A stretch of 64,000 bases of DNA from Gemmatimonadota bacterium (GTDB lineage: Bacteria; Latescibacterota; UBA2968; GCA-2709665). The stretch lies in the NCBI GenBank assembly GCA_028877215.1, contig JAPPFJ010000035.1:248001-312000 (forward strand). Reading direction: 5' to 3'. Position numbers and translations under genes: made by a program. Shown piece after piece: positions 52,853 through 62,148 of this stretch; the stretch's first letter is position 1, and every line of letters starts with the position of its first letter. Under the pieces are notes generated by a model, which was not told where the DNA came from, searched no databases, and worked only from the letters and a program-made list of their open reading frames with translations.

Positions 52853-53461
52853 TCAATTAACCGGTACGGTTGAGGGGGCTGGAGGAAACTGTATACCTAA
52901 ACGAATGCTCCAGCCGGGTTGAGGAATGGTATCGCCTAATGATTCACCTAATGGTCGATAAACAGCCAAAGCATACACACTGGATAGTTCATTACCAGTC
53001 GTGAAGGAAAACCCGGCGTTAAATTCCATATTGGGAACAATGTAGTAGTCATTGAAGGCACAAAACCCGCCACCACCCAGGCCACCAAAAGTTAAGCGCG
53101 TAGATAGGCTACCAAGACGAATTGTAGGTTTACGCGGATAATATTGTGCGCCAAGTTGCCAGATAAGGTAATTGACCTTACCTTGATTTTCGGGTAAAAC
53201 AACCTGTCGGCCCTCCATTCGGAACCGTGTTTGCATATCACCTCTACGAGTAGACATCATCGCTAATCCACCGCCCCACTGTTGAGCTTGGAAAGTTTCA
53301 CCGTCTATCTCTACTTCACGTTTTAGAATGCCGTCAAACGACATTTGAAAAAACGTCCACACTGTTGCATACTTTTGTTCAATAACTCTGATGGTAATAT
53401 CCTCATCCGCGTGCGCCTGCGTACTGAACAAACAAACCAAAATCACGATCAGGGAACGCAT
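52853..53461 (-). CDS. Secreted protein, probable periplasmic or outer-membrane
   Basis: A 202-residue protein with a signal peptide (MRSLIVILVCLFSTQAHA). The rest is beta-rich with many aromatic residues (GKVNYLIWQLGAQYYPRKPT, then GWSIRLGIQFPPAP). The gene is richer in A+T than its neighbours. It stops 23 bp before the start of the barrel gene downstream and may be in one operon with it. No family recognised. Confidence 0.6.
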   Translation of the reverse strand: MRSLIVILVCLFSTQAHADEDITIRVIEQKYATVWTFFQMSFDGILKREVEIDGETFQAQQWGGGLAMMSTRRGDMQTRFRMEGRQVVLPENQGKVNYLIWQLGAQYYPRKPTIRLGSLSTRLTFGGLGGGGFCAFNDYYIVPNMEFNAGFSFTTGNELSSVYALAVYRPLGESLGDTIPQPGWSIRLGIQFPPAPSTVPVN

Positions 53462-53545
53462 TGCGGCCTTCCTTTCTGTGAAGTGGAGTTTGAACCTGTA
53501 CTCTTGCGGAACCTGTGAGTCTGAACAAACCCGGTTGATTGGAGG

Positions 53546-55330
53546 CTAGAAAAGCCTGATTTTCCCCACCGAATGGCTGAGGGGCACAACCTCCGTACCA
53601 GGCTGTCCGGTTGGGGCCTCCACCATCTGCTTGCCGTACAGCTTGAACCACGCCTCCTGCGTGCGGGGGTCCACACTGATAAGCGCGTACGAGCTGCCGG
53701 TATAAAGCGCGAGTCGGCGGAACCGGTAGCCATCGTCGGTCACGCCGTCGTCAGCTGCCCCGAGGCGAAGGGCCCATCCCAGCGGACGCGAAATGTGATA
53801 GGTGATCGCGCTCGAAGTCAGTTGCCAGATCCGACGATCCCGGTTGTCGTCAATGCTGAATACGGCCGACACGTGGACGTCGCCGCTGAGTATGCAGGGG
53901 CGCACGCCTCGTCCGGCAGCTCGGAACAGTACCTCCATCATGGCGACGCGTTCCTCATCGTGAAGCTGGTGCTCCCAGGAGTCGCGCAAGTCGTCGCCAA
54001 GCCCCGCCTGGCGGAAAGGGAAGCTGAGGTCGGCGGCGACCAGTGCCGATTTCGCATGCAGCACGGGTACGGCGGAGACAACGAACATGAACGGTGTCTC
54101 AGCAGGATCCAGCCCGTCGGCCCAGGCTTCGAAGCGACGGAATTGATCCGCACCCAGCGTACGGTGGCTCTGCCGCTCGATGTTCCGCTGCCCGCGTCCG
54201 TCAAGAACGTAGAACGCGGCCCCGCCCCGGTCAAAAGAGTAGTCCCAGACGCCATCGGCAGTGGGAGGATTGTGGCTGTGCTGGTATTCGTGGTACACGC
54301 GACAGGCGGCCCTGACCATCCGCTTCACCAGTTCGCGGCCATCGTCTCGGGTCAGTCCGCGTTCTTCGAGGTCAGGGAGGATGTGCGTGAGGCCGTCATG
54401 GGGTCCTCCATCCGAGAGGTAGTGCGATCCCCATCCGTCGCAGATCTCGTGGTCGTCCCAGATCATGTAGGTTGGATAGGAGTCGAAAACGCGCTGGACG
54501 CCGTCGAACCCCCAGTACCCCCGATAGATGTCCCGATACCAGCTTCGCATGGACGCCTCATCGGGGAGGAGCCGGCCGCCTTCGCGGCGCATGGTTCGGT
54601 TAAGAAGCTTCCAGATGTTCAAGGTCTCGACGCCGTCGCAGTAAGACTGGTCGCCGCCGGCGATGACCACGTCTACGTTCGCGGCGTGTCTGCGCAGCGT
54701 GGCTCCGAGAAAGTCCCATGTGTCAATACTGCCAACGTGCGTACGCTTTTTGAACATACCGCTGACGTCGTACGGCATGTGACACGAGAACATGGCGATC
54801 TGGAACGGGCGCCTTTCCTCTCTGGCCGGCGGCGTTCGGAAGCTCCGGAGGCGGTTGTGCCCGAGCACGACCTTGCCTCCATCCGCGTCCGAATGAAGAA
54901 CGTAGCCGTAGCGACGGTCAGGTTCCAGCTCATCAACGTCGAGAACGTGAGTTGTATCCCTGTTGTAGTCGGACAACGTGAACGCAACGACCCGAGACGC
55001 GGACAATACCGCGCCTGTCTCCTCCGCCGAAAGCGGAACCCGCCCGAGCCTCGCGCGCAACGTTCGGCGCACTGAGGATGACTCGACCGCCTCCGCGCAG
55101 TCGTAGAGTATGGCCGTGAAGTTGCCTGGCGATCCGGTGCGGAACCACATCCGCACGGATCTCGGAGTCGTGTGCCCGATGATCGCGCCTACGCGCAGCC
55201 TTGCGTTCGGCCACGGACGATCGGATTTGAAGACGACCGAGTCAGGGCCGTGTACATCGCCGTCGACCGGGCCGCCTGCTTGCAGGTTACCGCCCGTGTC
55301 GTTCGTTTTTTCCACCGGGTTCTCTTTCAT
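53546..55330 (-). CDS. PhoD-like alkaline phosphatase/phosphodiesterase
   Basis: A 594-residue metallophosphatase. N-terminal fibronectin-like part (GHTTPRSVRMWFRTGSPGNF), then the catalytic domain with FSCH, VIAGGDQSY, MIWDDHEICDGWG, VSAVPVLH and CILSGDVHVSAVFS, which supply metal-binding residues. No clear signal peptide is seen at the N-terminus, unlike many secreted PhoD enzymes, so the location is uncertain. Substrate could be phosphomonoesters or diesters. Confidence 0.85.
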   Translation of the reverse strand: MKENPVEKTNDTGGNLQAGGPVDGDVHGPDSVVFKSDRPWPNARLRVGAIIGHTTPRSVRMWFRTGSPGNFTAILYDCAEAVESSSVRRTLRARLGRVPLSAEETGAVLSASRVVAFTLSDYNRDTTHVLDVDELEPDRRYGYVLHSDADGGKVVLGHNRLRSFRTPPAREERRPFQIAMFSCHMPYDVSGMFKKRTHVGSIDTWDFLGATLRRHAANVDVVIAGGDQSYCDGVETLNIWKLLNRTMRREGGRLLPDEASMRSWYRDIYRGYWGFDGVQRVFDSYPTYMIWDDHEICDGWGSHYLSDGGPHDGLTHILPDLEERGLTRDDGRELVKRMVRAACRVYHEYQHSHNPPTADGVWDYSFDRGGAAFYVLDGRGQRNIERQSHRTLGADQFRRFEAWADGLDPAETPFMFVVSAVPVLHAKSALVAADLSFPFRQAGLGDDLRDSWEHQLHDEERVAMMEVLFRAAGRGVRPCILSGDVHVSAVFSIDDNRDRRIWQLTSSAITYHISRPLGWALRLGAADDGVTDDGYRFRRLALYTGSSYALISVDPRTQEAWFKLYGKQMVEAPTGQPGTEVVPLSHSVGKIRLF

Positions 55331-55505
55331 TGCCAGGTTGACCTCCGTTCTAAAGGGTGGCTATCTCGAAGGCTGATCCATTGGAACTGATCATCCTTCC
55401 CATTCCATACCGCCGTGAAAGCGCCTGTGTCCATCCACTCACTCGCCGGAACACGCATCTCCGTTCGCGGAACGTCGCCTTTCTTTTACTTTTTCAGCAA
55501 AATGC

Positions 55506-56714
55506 CTATCCTGTTGGTATCTGAAACACTTTGAGGTCAAACTCGGACACCACCGATAGAATGTGATCGAAAATATCGGCTTGAATTGCCTCGTAATTCG
55601 CCTCTGCCGTGTCGTTACAAAAGACGTAAATCTCTATCGGCAAGCCATTTGCTCCCGGCGCCAGTTGTCGCACGAAAAATGTCATCTCCTGACTTATCTG
55701 TGGATGATTTCTCAGATACGCGACAATGTATGCTCGAAACGTGCCCACGTTGGTCAGGCGCCGCCCATTTACCGGACTCGACTCATCTGTCTCTTGCTTT
55801 CTTTCGATAAACGCGGCGATGTATTCGATTTTTGAAAACCGCGCCAACATCTCTTCGTCGCAGAATTTGATCGTTTGAATATCTATTAAGATTGGCCACT
55901 TGATCCGACGCTCACCCGATTCCTGCATGCCGCGCCAGTTCTTGAACGATTCACTGACCAGTGAATACGCTGGAATCGTGACGATTGTCTTGTCCCAATT
56001 CTGTACCTTTACGACGGACAACGCCACTTCAATCACATTCCCGTCGATGCCGTTTTTCGGCATCTCAATCCAATCGCCTACCGCCACCATTTCATTCATA
56101 CTCAGTTTTATACCCGCAACCAGTCCCAGGAGGGTATCCTTAAACATCAGCATGAGCACGGCCGCCAACACGCCCATTCCACTCAAAAAATATATGGGAC
56201 TGCGGTCTGAAAAAATCGTAAGGACAAAAATACCGGCGAAAAAATAAGTCAGCACTTTCAACAGCTGCACAAACCCCTTCCCGGGGACTTCCCGGGAGAT
56301 CTCAAACGTCTGATAAACAGAGTACGCGGCGTTGAGCAATGCTGAGATCACGCCGACGCCGATGATCACCACAAAAAGCCACACCGCATCCCGGACAATC
56401 TCTACGTATAACTTCCGGGCTTCGTCTGTCATTCCTGCAAATGGCGACTCGGCCAAAAGGTAGATGACCGCAGCCGGAGCCAGGTGTGCCAATCGGTCCA
56501 GAACCCGATGCTTTACAATCGCGTCATCCCAGGGTACTCGCGATTCTGCAATCACGTCTTTCAGCGTTCGCAGAGCGACGCGCTTTGCGACAAAATTGGC
56601 AATTACGCTGAGTGCCAGAATGCACAGCCCCACGAATAGAGGAGCGATCCAGTTTTTGGCCGTCTCTGACTCGAAACCATAACTGAATAACCAGCTATGA
56701 ATGAATTCCAACAT
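55506..56714 (-). CDS. MscS-type mechanosensitive channel (YbdG-like)
   Basis: A 402-residue membrane protein. Several helices in the first half (WIAPLFVGLCILALSVIANF, VWLFVVIIGVGVISALLNAA, VLTYFFAGIFVLTIF), then the MscS core: FLSGMGVLAAVLMLMFKDTL and the beta domain VGDWIEMPKNGIDGNVIEVA. It would open under membrane tension to release solutes. The start at 56714 keeps a normal ribosome-site spacing (an alternative GTG is nine bases upstream). Confidence 0.85.
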   Translation of the reverse strand: MLEFIHSWLFSYGFESETAKNWIAPLFVGLCILALSVIANFVAKRVALRTLKDVIAESRVPWDDAIVKHRVLDRLAHLAPAAVIYLLAESPFAGMTDEARKLYVEIVRDAVWLFVVIIGVGVISALLNAAYSVYQTFEISREVPGKGFVQLLKVLTYFFAGIFVLTIFSDRSPIYFLSGMGVLAAVLMLMFKDTLLGLVAGIKLSMNEMVAVGDWIEMPKNGIDGNVIEVALSVVKVQNWDKTIVTIPAYSLVSESFKNWRGMQESGERRIKWPILIDIQTIKFCDEEMLARFSKIEYIAAFIERKQETDESSPVNGRRLTNVGTFRAYIVAYLRNHPQISQEMTFFVRQLAPGANGLPIEIYVFCNDTAEANYEAIQADIFDHILSVVSEFDLKVFQIPTG

Positions 56715-56802
56715 TATGATCACCCTTCAACGACCTGTGTTTTGAGAGGGATGCCGACCACTGAAAGCACCCATTAAGGGAGACGCCTTATAGTTTACCT
56801 CT

Positions 56803-59800
56803 CTATCCACCTTCCGCGCAGTTTTTCGGGCGGTATTGAGCCTGGAAGCGTAGTAACCAGGCCTGGAAAGCCGCGTCCGTTGGCGCGCATACTTGTGTGT
56901 TTTGTACGGACATTAATGAGAGACGGTCAAGACCCAAAAAGGATCGGGGCAGGGGACCTGAGAGACCGGCGTTATCGGCGAGATTCAGAAACCACATGAG
57001 GGACAGGCTGCCCAGTTCTTCAGGGATCGACCCGCTCAACTGGTTGTGATGGAGATTCAGTTCGGTCAGGGCCGACAGGCTGCCCAGCGCCGCGGGGATC
57101 GGCCCGCTCAACCGGTTGAAGTCGGCGCGCAGCCATTTCAGCCTGGACAGATAGCCCAGTTCCTCCGGGATCGACCCGCTCAACTGGTTGCCGGAAAGGT
57201 GCAGATGTTGCAAGTTGAACAGGCTGCTCAGTTCCCGAGGGATCGGACCGCGCAACCGGTTGTTGGCGAGCCCCAGACTTACCAGTTCGGACATGCGGCC
57301 CAGTTCCGCCGGGATCGACCCGCTCAACTGGTTGCCGGAGAGGGCCAGCTGTTGCAGGTATGACAGCATGCCCAGTTCCCGAGGGATCGGACCGCTCAAC
57401 TGATTGCCGGAGAGGAGCAGATACTCCAGGTAGGACAGCATGCCCAGTTCCTCCGGGATCGGCCCGCTTAACTGGTTGCGGGAGAGGTCCATCAATACCA
57501 GTTCGGGCAGGCCGCCCAGTTCCTCGGGGATCGGGCCGCTCAACTGGTTGCCGGAGAGGTCTAGATGTCGCAAGTAGAACAGGCCGCCCAGTTCCCGAGG
57601 GATCGGCCCGCTCAACCGGCTGTCACGAAGGTCAAGATGTCGCAGGTAGGACAGGCCGCCCAGTTCCTCGGGGATCGGGCCGCTCAACTGAGTGCCAGAG
57701 AGACCCAGATGTCGCAAGTAGAACAGGCCGCCCAGTTCCCGAGGGATCGGCCCGCTCAACTGGGGGCCTTGGAGGCTTAGACGCGTCACCCGTCCGCTGG
57801 CGTCGGTCTCTACGCCATGCCATTCCTCAAGCGGCCGATTGCTGAGCCAGTTGTAACCGTTCTGCCAGTCGGTCCCGTTCAAGGCATTGTACAGCGCCAC
57901 CAGCACGGCACGATCCCCCGCGGCCGAACCTCCCCTGCCGGCCTGGCAGTTCGTAACGCCGCGTCTGTTCGCGACGCCTTGCAGCCAGGCCTGGAAGGCG
58001 GCTTCCGACGGCGCGCATAACCGCGTGTTATCCAGATACAGGTGGGTGAGGCGGCCAAGACCCGTAAAGGTCCCGGGCAGGGGACCCGAAAGACCGGCGT
58101 TACCGGAGAGATCCAGACGTTGCAGGTAGGAATTGTTGCCCAGTCCCACCGGGATCTGCCCGCTCAACTCGTTGCCGGAGAGGTCCAGACTTTTCAAAAT
58201 CAAGCCGCCGCCGAGTCTCACCGGGATACGCCCGCTCAACCGGTTGTCGGAAAGGTTCAGATGTTCCAGGGCCAACATGCCGTACGTGGATGACAGGAAG
58301 GACGGGCGGCCGAACAGTTCCACCGGGATCGGCCCGCTCAACCGGTTGCCGGAGAGGTCCAGCTCCCTCAGGCCCAGGACGGCGCCCAACTCTCCGGGGA
58401 TTGACCCGCTCAACTGGTTTTCGAAGAGGTACAGCACTTCCAGGCTGGACAGGCCGCCCAGTTCCTCCGGGATCGACCCGATCAACTCGTTGCCGGAGAG
58501 GTCCAGCCCCCTCAGGTTGGACAGGTTGCCTAACTCCCCAGGGATCGATCCGCTCAGCTGGTTGCCGGAAAGGTCCAGATTGGTCACCCGTCCGCTGGCG
58601 TCGGTCTCGACGCCAGCCCATTCTCCAAGCGGCCGGTTGCTGAGCCAGTTGGTCTCGCTCCGCCACCCGGAACCGTCCGCAGCGTTGTACAGCGCCACCA
58701 GCGCGGCACGATCTCCCGCGACCGGACCGCCAACTCCACCGCCGGCCTGGCAGTTCGTAACGCCGCGTCTGCTCGCGACGCCTAGCAGCCAGGACTGGAA
58801 AGCGGCTTCCGACGGCGCGCATAACCGCGTGTTATCCAGATACAGGCGGGTGAGACGGGCAAGGCCTGTAAAGGAATCGGGCAGGGTTCCCGATAGACCG
58901 GCGTTACCGGAGACCTCCAGAACCTGCAAGTTCGCCAGGCCGCCGAGTGAGGCAGGAATCGATCCGCTTAGCCGGTTGAAGCCGACGTTCAGCCAATTCA
59001 GGTTGGACAGGCTGCCCAGTTCCCCAGGGATCGACCCGCTCAACTGGTTTTCAAAGAGGTACAGCACTTCCAGGTTGTACAGGCCGCCCAGTTCCACGGG
59101 GATCGACCCGCTCAATTGGTTGCTGGAGAGGTCCAGCTCCCTCAGGTTGGACAGGTTGCCCAACTCCCCAGGGATCGACCCGCTCAACTGGTTTTCGAAG
59201 AGGTACAGCACTTCCAGGTTGGCCAGGCCGCCCAGTTCCACGGGGATCGATCCGCTCAACTGGTTGCCGGAGAGGTATAGCACTTCCAGGTTGGACAGGC
59301 CGCCCAGTTCCACGGGGATCGATCCGCTCAACTGGTTGCCGGAGAGGTACAGCACTTCCAGGTTGGACAGGCTGCCCACCAGTTCCACGGGGATCGATCC
59401 GCTCAACTGGTTGCCACGGAGATCCAGTTCCCTCAGGTTGGACAGGCTGCGCAGTTCCACCGGGATCGACCCCTTGAACTGGTTGCCGGAGAGGTCCAGT
59501 TCCTTCAGGTTCGTGGCATGCTCCAGACCCGTCAGATCCCGGTTGTCCAGATTCGACGCGTCAAGGCGGGTCAAGCTCGCCATCTCTGCACGCGTGATGA
59601 CCGCACCACTCGCCTTCCCCAGACCGTGCTCGATAACCGCACGCAGATTGTCATTGGGGATGGACACAGTCAAGGACGACGTTGTTGGGCACGTGGTCCC
59701 GAATACACGCGCAAACGCCAGAAAATCCTGCAGATCGATTGCGCCGTTGCCGTCCATATCCATTCGCCTATCGTAATCGCCATCTCCCGAACGCGTGCCA

Positions 59801-60093
59801 AACACCCGCGCAAGCGATACAAAATCAGCCAAGTTCACCATCCCGTTTGCGTCAAAATCACCGGGACAGGCCGTCGATTCCGCAAGGGAGCGCACCGCGT
59901 CGGACACGTTCAGATTCTGCACCCTCTTCCGCGCCAGAACCCCACTGGCCGGGATCGTTACGGCAGACACCGATGGCATCGACATGGTCGGGTTGCCCGA
60001 ACCCGATACGCCGGATGACAGTGCGTCACCGGTCCACGTCGAAATGACCGGAGCGAATGCCGCGCAAATGGATACAACCAGGATCCTCGACAT
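56803..60093 (-). CDS. Giant secreted leucine-rich-repeat protein with dockerin loops
   Basis: A 1096-residue protein. Signal peptide (MSRILVVSICAAFAPVISTW), then two dockerin-like calcium loops (DFDANGMVNLADFVSLARVF and DMDGNGAIDLQDFLAFARVF), then three large LRR arrays. The repeats follow the plant-type 24-residue consensus (LSNLEVLYLSGNQLSGSIPV). The second and third arrays open with a cap (LVALYNAADGSGWRSETNWL and similar), and all three close with another (LCAPSEAAFQSWL and similar). The DNA is itself highly repetitive, so copy number may change by recombination. The start at 60093 follows AAGGTGG; an ATG 15 bp upstream is also possible. It is probably surface-bound and involved in binding other cells or hosts. 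Confidence 0.85.
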   Translation of the reverse strand: MSRILVVSICAAFAPVISTWTGDALSSGVSGSGNPTMSMPSVSAVTIPASGVLARKRVQNLNVSDAVRSLAESTACPGDFDANGMVNLADFVSLARVFGTRSGDGDYDRRMDMDGNGAIDLQDFLAFARVFGTTCPTTSSLTVSIPNDNLRAVIEHGLGKASGAVITRAEMASLTRLDASNLDNRDLTGLEHATNLKELDLSGNQFKGSIPVELRSLSNLRELDLRGNQLSGSIPVELVGSLSNLEVLYLSGNQLSGSIPVELGGLSNLEVLYLSGNQLSGSIPVELGGLANLEVLYLFENQLSGSIPGELGNLSNLRELDLSSNQLSGSIPVELGGLYNLEVLYLFENQLSGSIPGELGSLSNLNWLNVGFNRLSGSIPASLGGLANLQVLEVSGNAGLSGTLPDSFTGLARLTRLYLDNTRLCAPSEAAFQSWLLGVASRRGVTNCQAGGGVGGPVAGDRAALVALYNAADGSGWRSETNWLSNRPLGEWAGVETDASGRVTNLDLSGNQLSGSIPGELGNLSNLRGLDLSGNELIGSIPEELGGLSSLEVLYLFENQLSGSIPGELGAVLGLRELDLSGNRLSGPIPVELFGRPSFLSSTYGMLALEHLNLSDNRLSGRIPVRLGGGLILKSLDLSGNELSGQIPVGLGNNSYLQRLDLSGNAGLSGPLPGTFTGLGRLTHLYLDNTRLCAPSEAAFQAWLQGVANRRGVTNCQAGRGGSAAGDRAVLVALYNALNGTDWQNGYNWLSNRPLEEWHGVETDASGRVTRLSLQGPQLSGPIPRELGGLFYLRHLGLSGTQLSGPIPEELGGLSYLRHLDLRDSRLSGPIPRELGGLFYLRHLDLSGNQLSGPIPEELGGLPELVLMDLSRNQLSGPIPEELGMLSYLEYLLLSGNQLSGPIPRELGMLSYLQQLALSGNQLSGSIPAELGRMSELVSLGLANNRLRGPIPRELSSLFNLQHLHLSGNQLSGSIPEELGYLSRLKWLRADFNRLSGPIPAALGSLSALTELNLHHNQLSGSIPEELGSLSLMWFLNLADNAGLSGPLPRSFLGLDRLSLMSVQNTQVCAPTDAAFQAWLLRFQAQYRPKNCAEGG

Positions 60094-60347
60094 AGATACC
60101 ACCTTCATCTATTTATAGAACCCGTGATCAACCCGATGATGCGAATGAGTGGTATGAACTGAGTCTGTCCAGAGGCCTATCATGTTCAGGACAGGGTCAT
60201 TTTGGATGCTTGTGAGGGTATTTTGCACAACAATGCAGGAACCTTATCGGAGATTCCTCAGAGAGTTCGATGATACAGGCAGTAGTACAGCAATTGGCAG
60301 CGATTTCTCACCGGTTCAGCTAAGGCACGGTAACTGTCCGTCCCCGG

Positions 60348-60473
60348 CTAGAACCCGTAGCTGAAACCCGGATTCAGGATCGGATACACGGATGCGATGC
60401 CCGGGACATCGTCGTTGATCAATTCGGCTTCCTCTGTCAGGCCCGCCCTGAACTGCGCATCCGGCGATTCAGT
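60348..60473 (-). pseudogene. Truncated 3' end of an outer-membrane barrel gene
   Basis: The sequence matches the last 125 bp of the barrel gene at 52170 at about nine in ten positions and encodes a version of its C-terminus (ELINDDVPGIASVYPILNPG, then FSYGF and stop at 60348). The rest of the gene is gone; it abuts the stop of the dockerin gene at 60474. It is a relic of a duplicated copy. Confidence 0.65.
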
Positions 60474-61694
60474 TCATTTAACTCTGGCGCCCCAGTTCAA
60501 TCTTCTAACCGCTTCCTGGAAGTGGCGAGAAGGTATGGCCTGCTGGTTAATATAGACCGAGAGATTAAGATGATCTGTGAATCGTGTCTGCGCTGACCAG
60601 CCTTGAGCAGAATTATTGCTGATAAGAAAGTCTGTCGGGATTATTTCACCGGTCGTGGTGTCACCCAGGGCAAAAAACCCTTCAGGTTTATTGTCATCAT
60701 TAAGAGTGAATGCAATAACACCGGCATATTGAGTTGGCGCCGCGGCGTCCTCATTCAATTGAAACAGGATGATGTAGCTCTGATCCTCAAAGAAATAGGT
60801 AATACCTGCCACTGACCCATCGTGAGCTATGCCTACGAGCGAGAGATCCTCCTCGTCGGGTGTGTACTCCTCAACGAATTTTCCACCAAATAGAAAGCCC
60901 AGGTGTTCTTCTCCCGGTCCGGTGTCTGTTCCCGGTTCCTCAACCGCACCGAAGTGCCAGAATCCTGCCATTTCGCGCGCAGTTCTGTAATTGGGATCAT
61001 CGATTTCTATCCATACTGTTTCATAGATGACGGTGGGCTCTGGCGCCTGATCCTGAAATGGCCCGGTGGGCGCGGGTCCGGTCTGACCGAAGTTCTTTGC
61101 AAATATCAGGAAGTCTGCGAAATCCACGTCACCGTCCAGGTCGAGATCCCCGGCCATCGCCGGTATGTATTCGATACTGGAAATATCCAACGTCGCGGAA
61201 TTTGCATTCAATAGATCGTTGTCCTGGTTTGTCGCATCCCCCATCGTTGCGCTCACCAGGTAAAGTGTGTCCGTGCTCTCCAATTCCTGATTGACTCTCC
61301 AGATAATACGGCCCAGATATCCACTCTCGGGCACGATAGGCTGACTCAAGAGTAGAGCAGTCGCCCGTCCGACTTCACCGTCTACATTCAAGGCCGAACC
61401 ATCGAACGCTGTACCGGAGCGTATTTCCAGGTGCGGATAAACCGTATTCAGGTCATAGAGCCCGAATTCCAGATTATATCCCAACGTTCTTGCGCCGGCA
61501 GCATTGGGTACATATACCTCGATAACAAATTCGCTTCCCACGTTTGGCAAGTGGAGTTCCGAATTCTCTTGATTCCCGGGTGTTGGGTCAGAATCAAGAT
61601 AGATGGCTAATCCGGAGAATCGAGCCTGAGGCTCAACAGCTTCGACAATACGCAACGGAAACACGACAATTGTAAACCAGATAAAAAGTCGCAT
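60474..61694 (-). CDS. Secreted protein with cohesin-like N-terminal domain and dockerin loop
   Basis: A 406-residue protein. Signal peptide (MRLFIWFTIVVFPLRIVEA), then about 170 residues of beta-sandwich (FVIEVYVPNAAGARTLGYNL, GYLGRIIWRV) that resemble a cohesin or similar fold. A dockerin-like loop follows (GDLDLDGDVDFADFLIFAKN), then a beta-rich C-terminal region (VAGITYFFEDQSYIILFQLN). AAGGAGAG precedes the ATG. The combination of a cohesin-like domain and a dockerin loop in one protein suggests a scaffold, but the fold call is by eye. Confidence 0.65.
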   Translation of the reverse strand: MRLFIWFTIVVFPLRIVEAVEPQARFSGLAIYLDSDPTPGNQENSELHLPNVGSEFVIEVYVPNAAGARTLGYNLEFGLYDLNTVYPHLEIRSGTAFDGSALNVDGEVGRATALLLSQPIVPESGYLGRIIWRVNQELESTDTLYLVSATMGDATNQDNDLLNANSATLDISSIEYIPAMAGDLDLDGDVDFADFLIFAKNFGQTGPAPTGPFQDQAPEPTVIYETVWIEIDDPNYRTAREMAGFWHFGAVEEPGTDTGPGEEHLGFLFGGKFVEEYTPDEEDLSLVGIAHDGSVAGITYFFEDQSYIILFQLNEDAAAPTQYAGVIAFTLNDDNKPEGFFALGDTTTGEIIPTDFLISNNSAQGWSAQTRFTDHLNLSVYINQQAIPSRHFQEAVRRLNWGARVK

Positions 61695-61872
61695 ATCTTC
61701 TCTCCTTGTATGAACCCAACCCTCGTGCGGATGCGCCTACGCTGGACGAAAACACATCGTCGAACCCGTGTTTGGTGTCAACTCCGGTCTTGTTTTTGAC
61801 AAGGGCACCGGTCTAAAATTGGGCACAATAGACAGGATGGAGCGTGGATCAGGGTGGCATGAGCAGACAATT

Positions 61873-62052
61873 CTATTCCATTTCTATTTCAAACCAATCA
61901 TCATACTTTGAACGGCGACGCTTATGTGGGTGTCTCTTGCAGATTCGTTGCTCCGGGCCATCACTGTCAAAGAGCTCCCCGCACATCAGGCACTTTCGCG
62001 GCTTACGTTGATTATTCCTGCTCCGATAGTGAGGACGGGTGTGCCTGGGTAT
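61873..62052 (-). CDS. Small zinc-ribbon protein, paralogue 3, with apparent ATA start
   Basis: A 59-residue reading frame with KPRKCLMCGELF, GPEQRICKRH and KYDDW, closely matching paralogue 2 at 23446 from the first residue on. The ribosome site (AAGGAG) and its spacing are as in paralogue 2, but the start codon is ATA where that gene has ATG. A CTG two codons earlier is too close to the ribosome site. So it either starts at ATA, starts late at the internal ATG (losing the first Cys), or is no longer expressed. The rest of the frame is intact. Confidence 0.55.
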   Translation of the reverse strand: MPRHTRPHYRSRNNQRKPRKCLMCGELFDSDGPEQRICKRHPHKRRRSKYDDWFEIEME

Positions 62053-62148
62053 ATCCAGTCTCCTTCATAGACGCTCCAGCGGCGAGGCGACAGGTGCGTT
62101 TTACCCGCTCCAGGGCAAGCGGCCGATGACCGACCTGCATCCACCCGG

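Noticed and set aside
53573-55075. Plus-strand frame of 500 codons over the PhoD gene
   Set aside because: Antisense to a complete PhoD enzyme with all catalytic motifs.
58133-59776. Long plus-strand frame of 547 codons inside the LRR gene
   Set aside because: Pure shadow of the LRR repeats; the opposite strand has signal peptide, calcium loops and caps.
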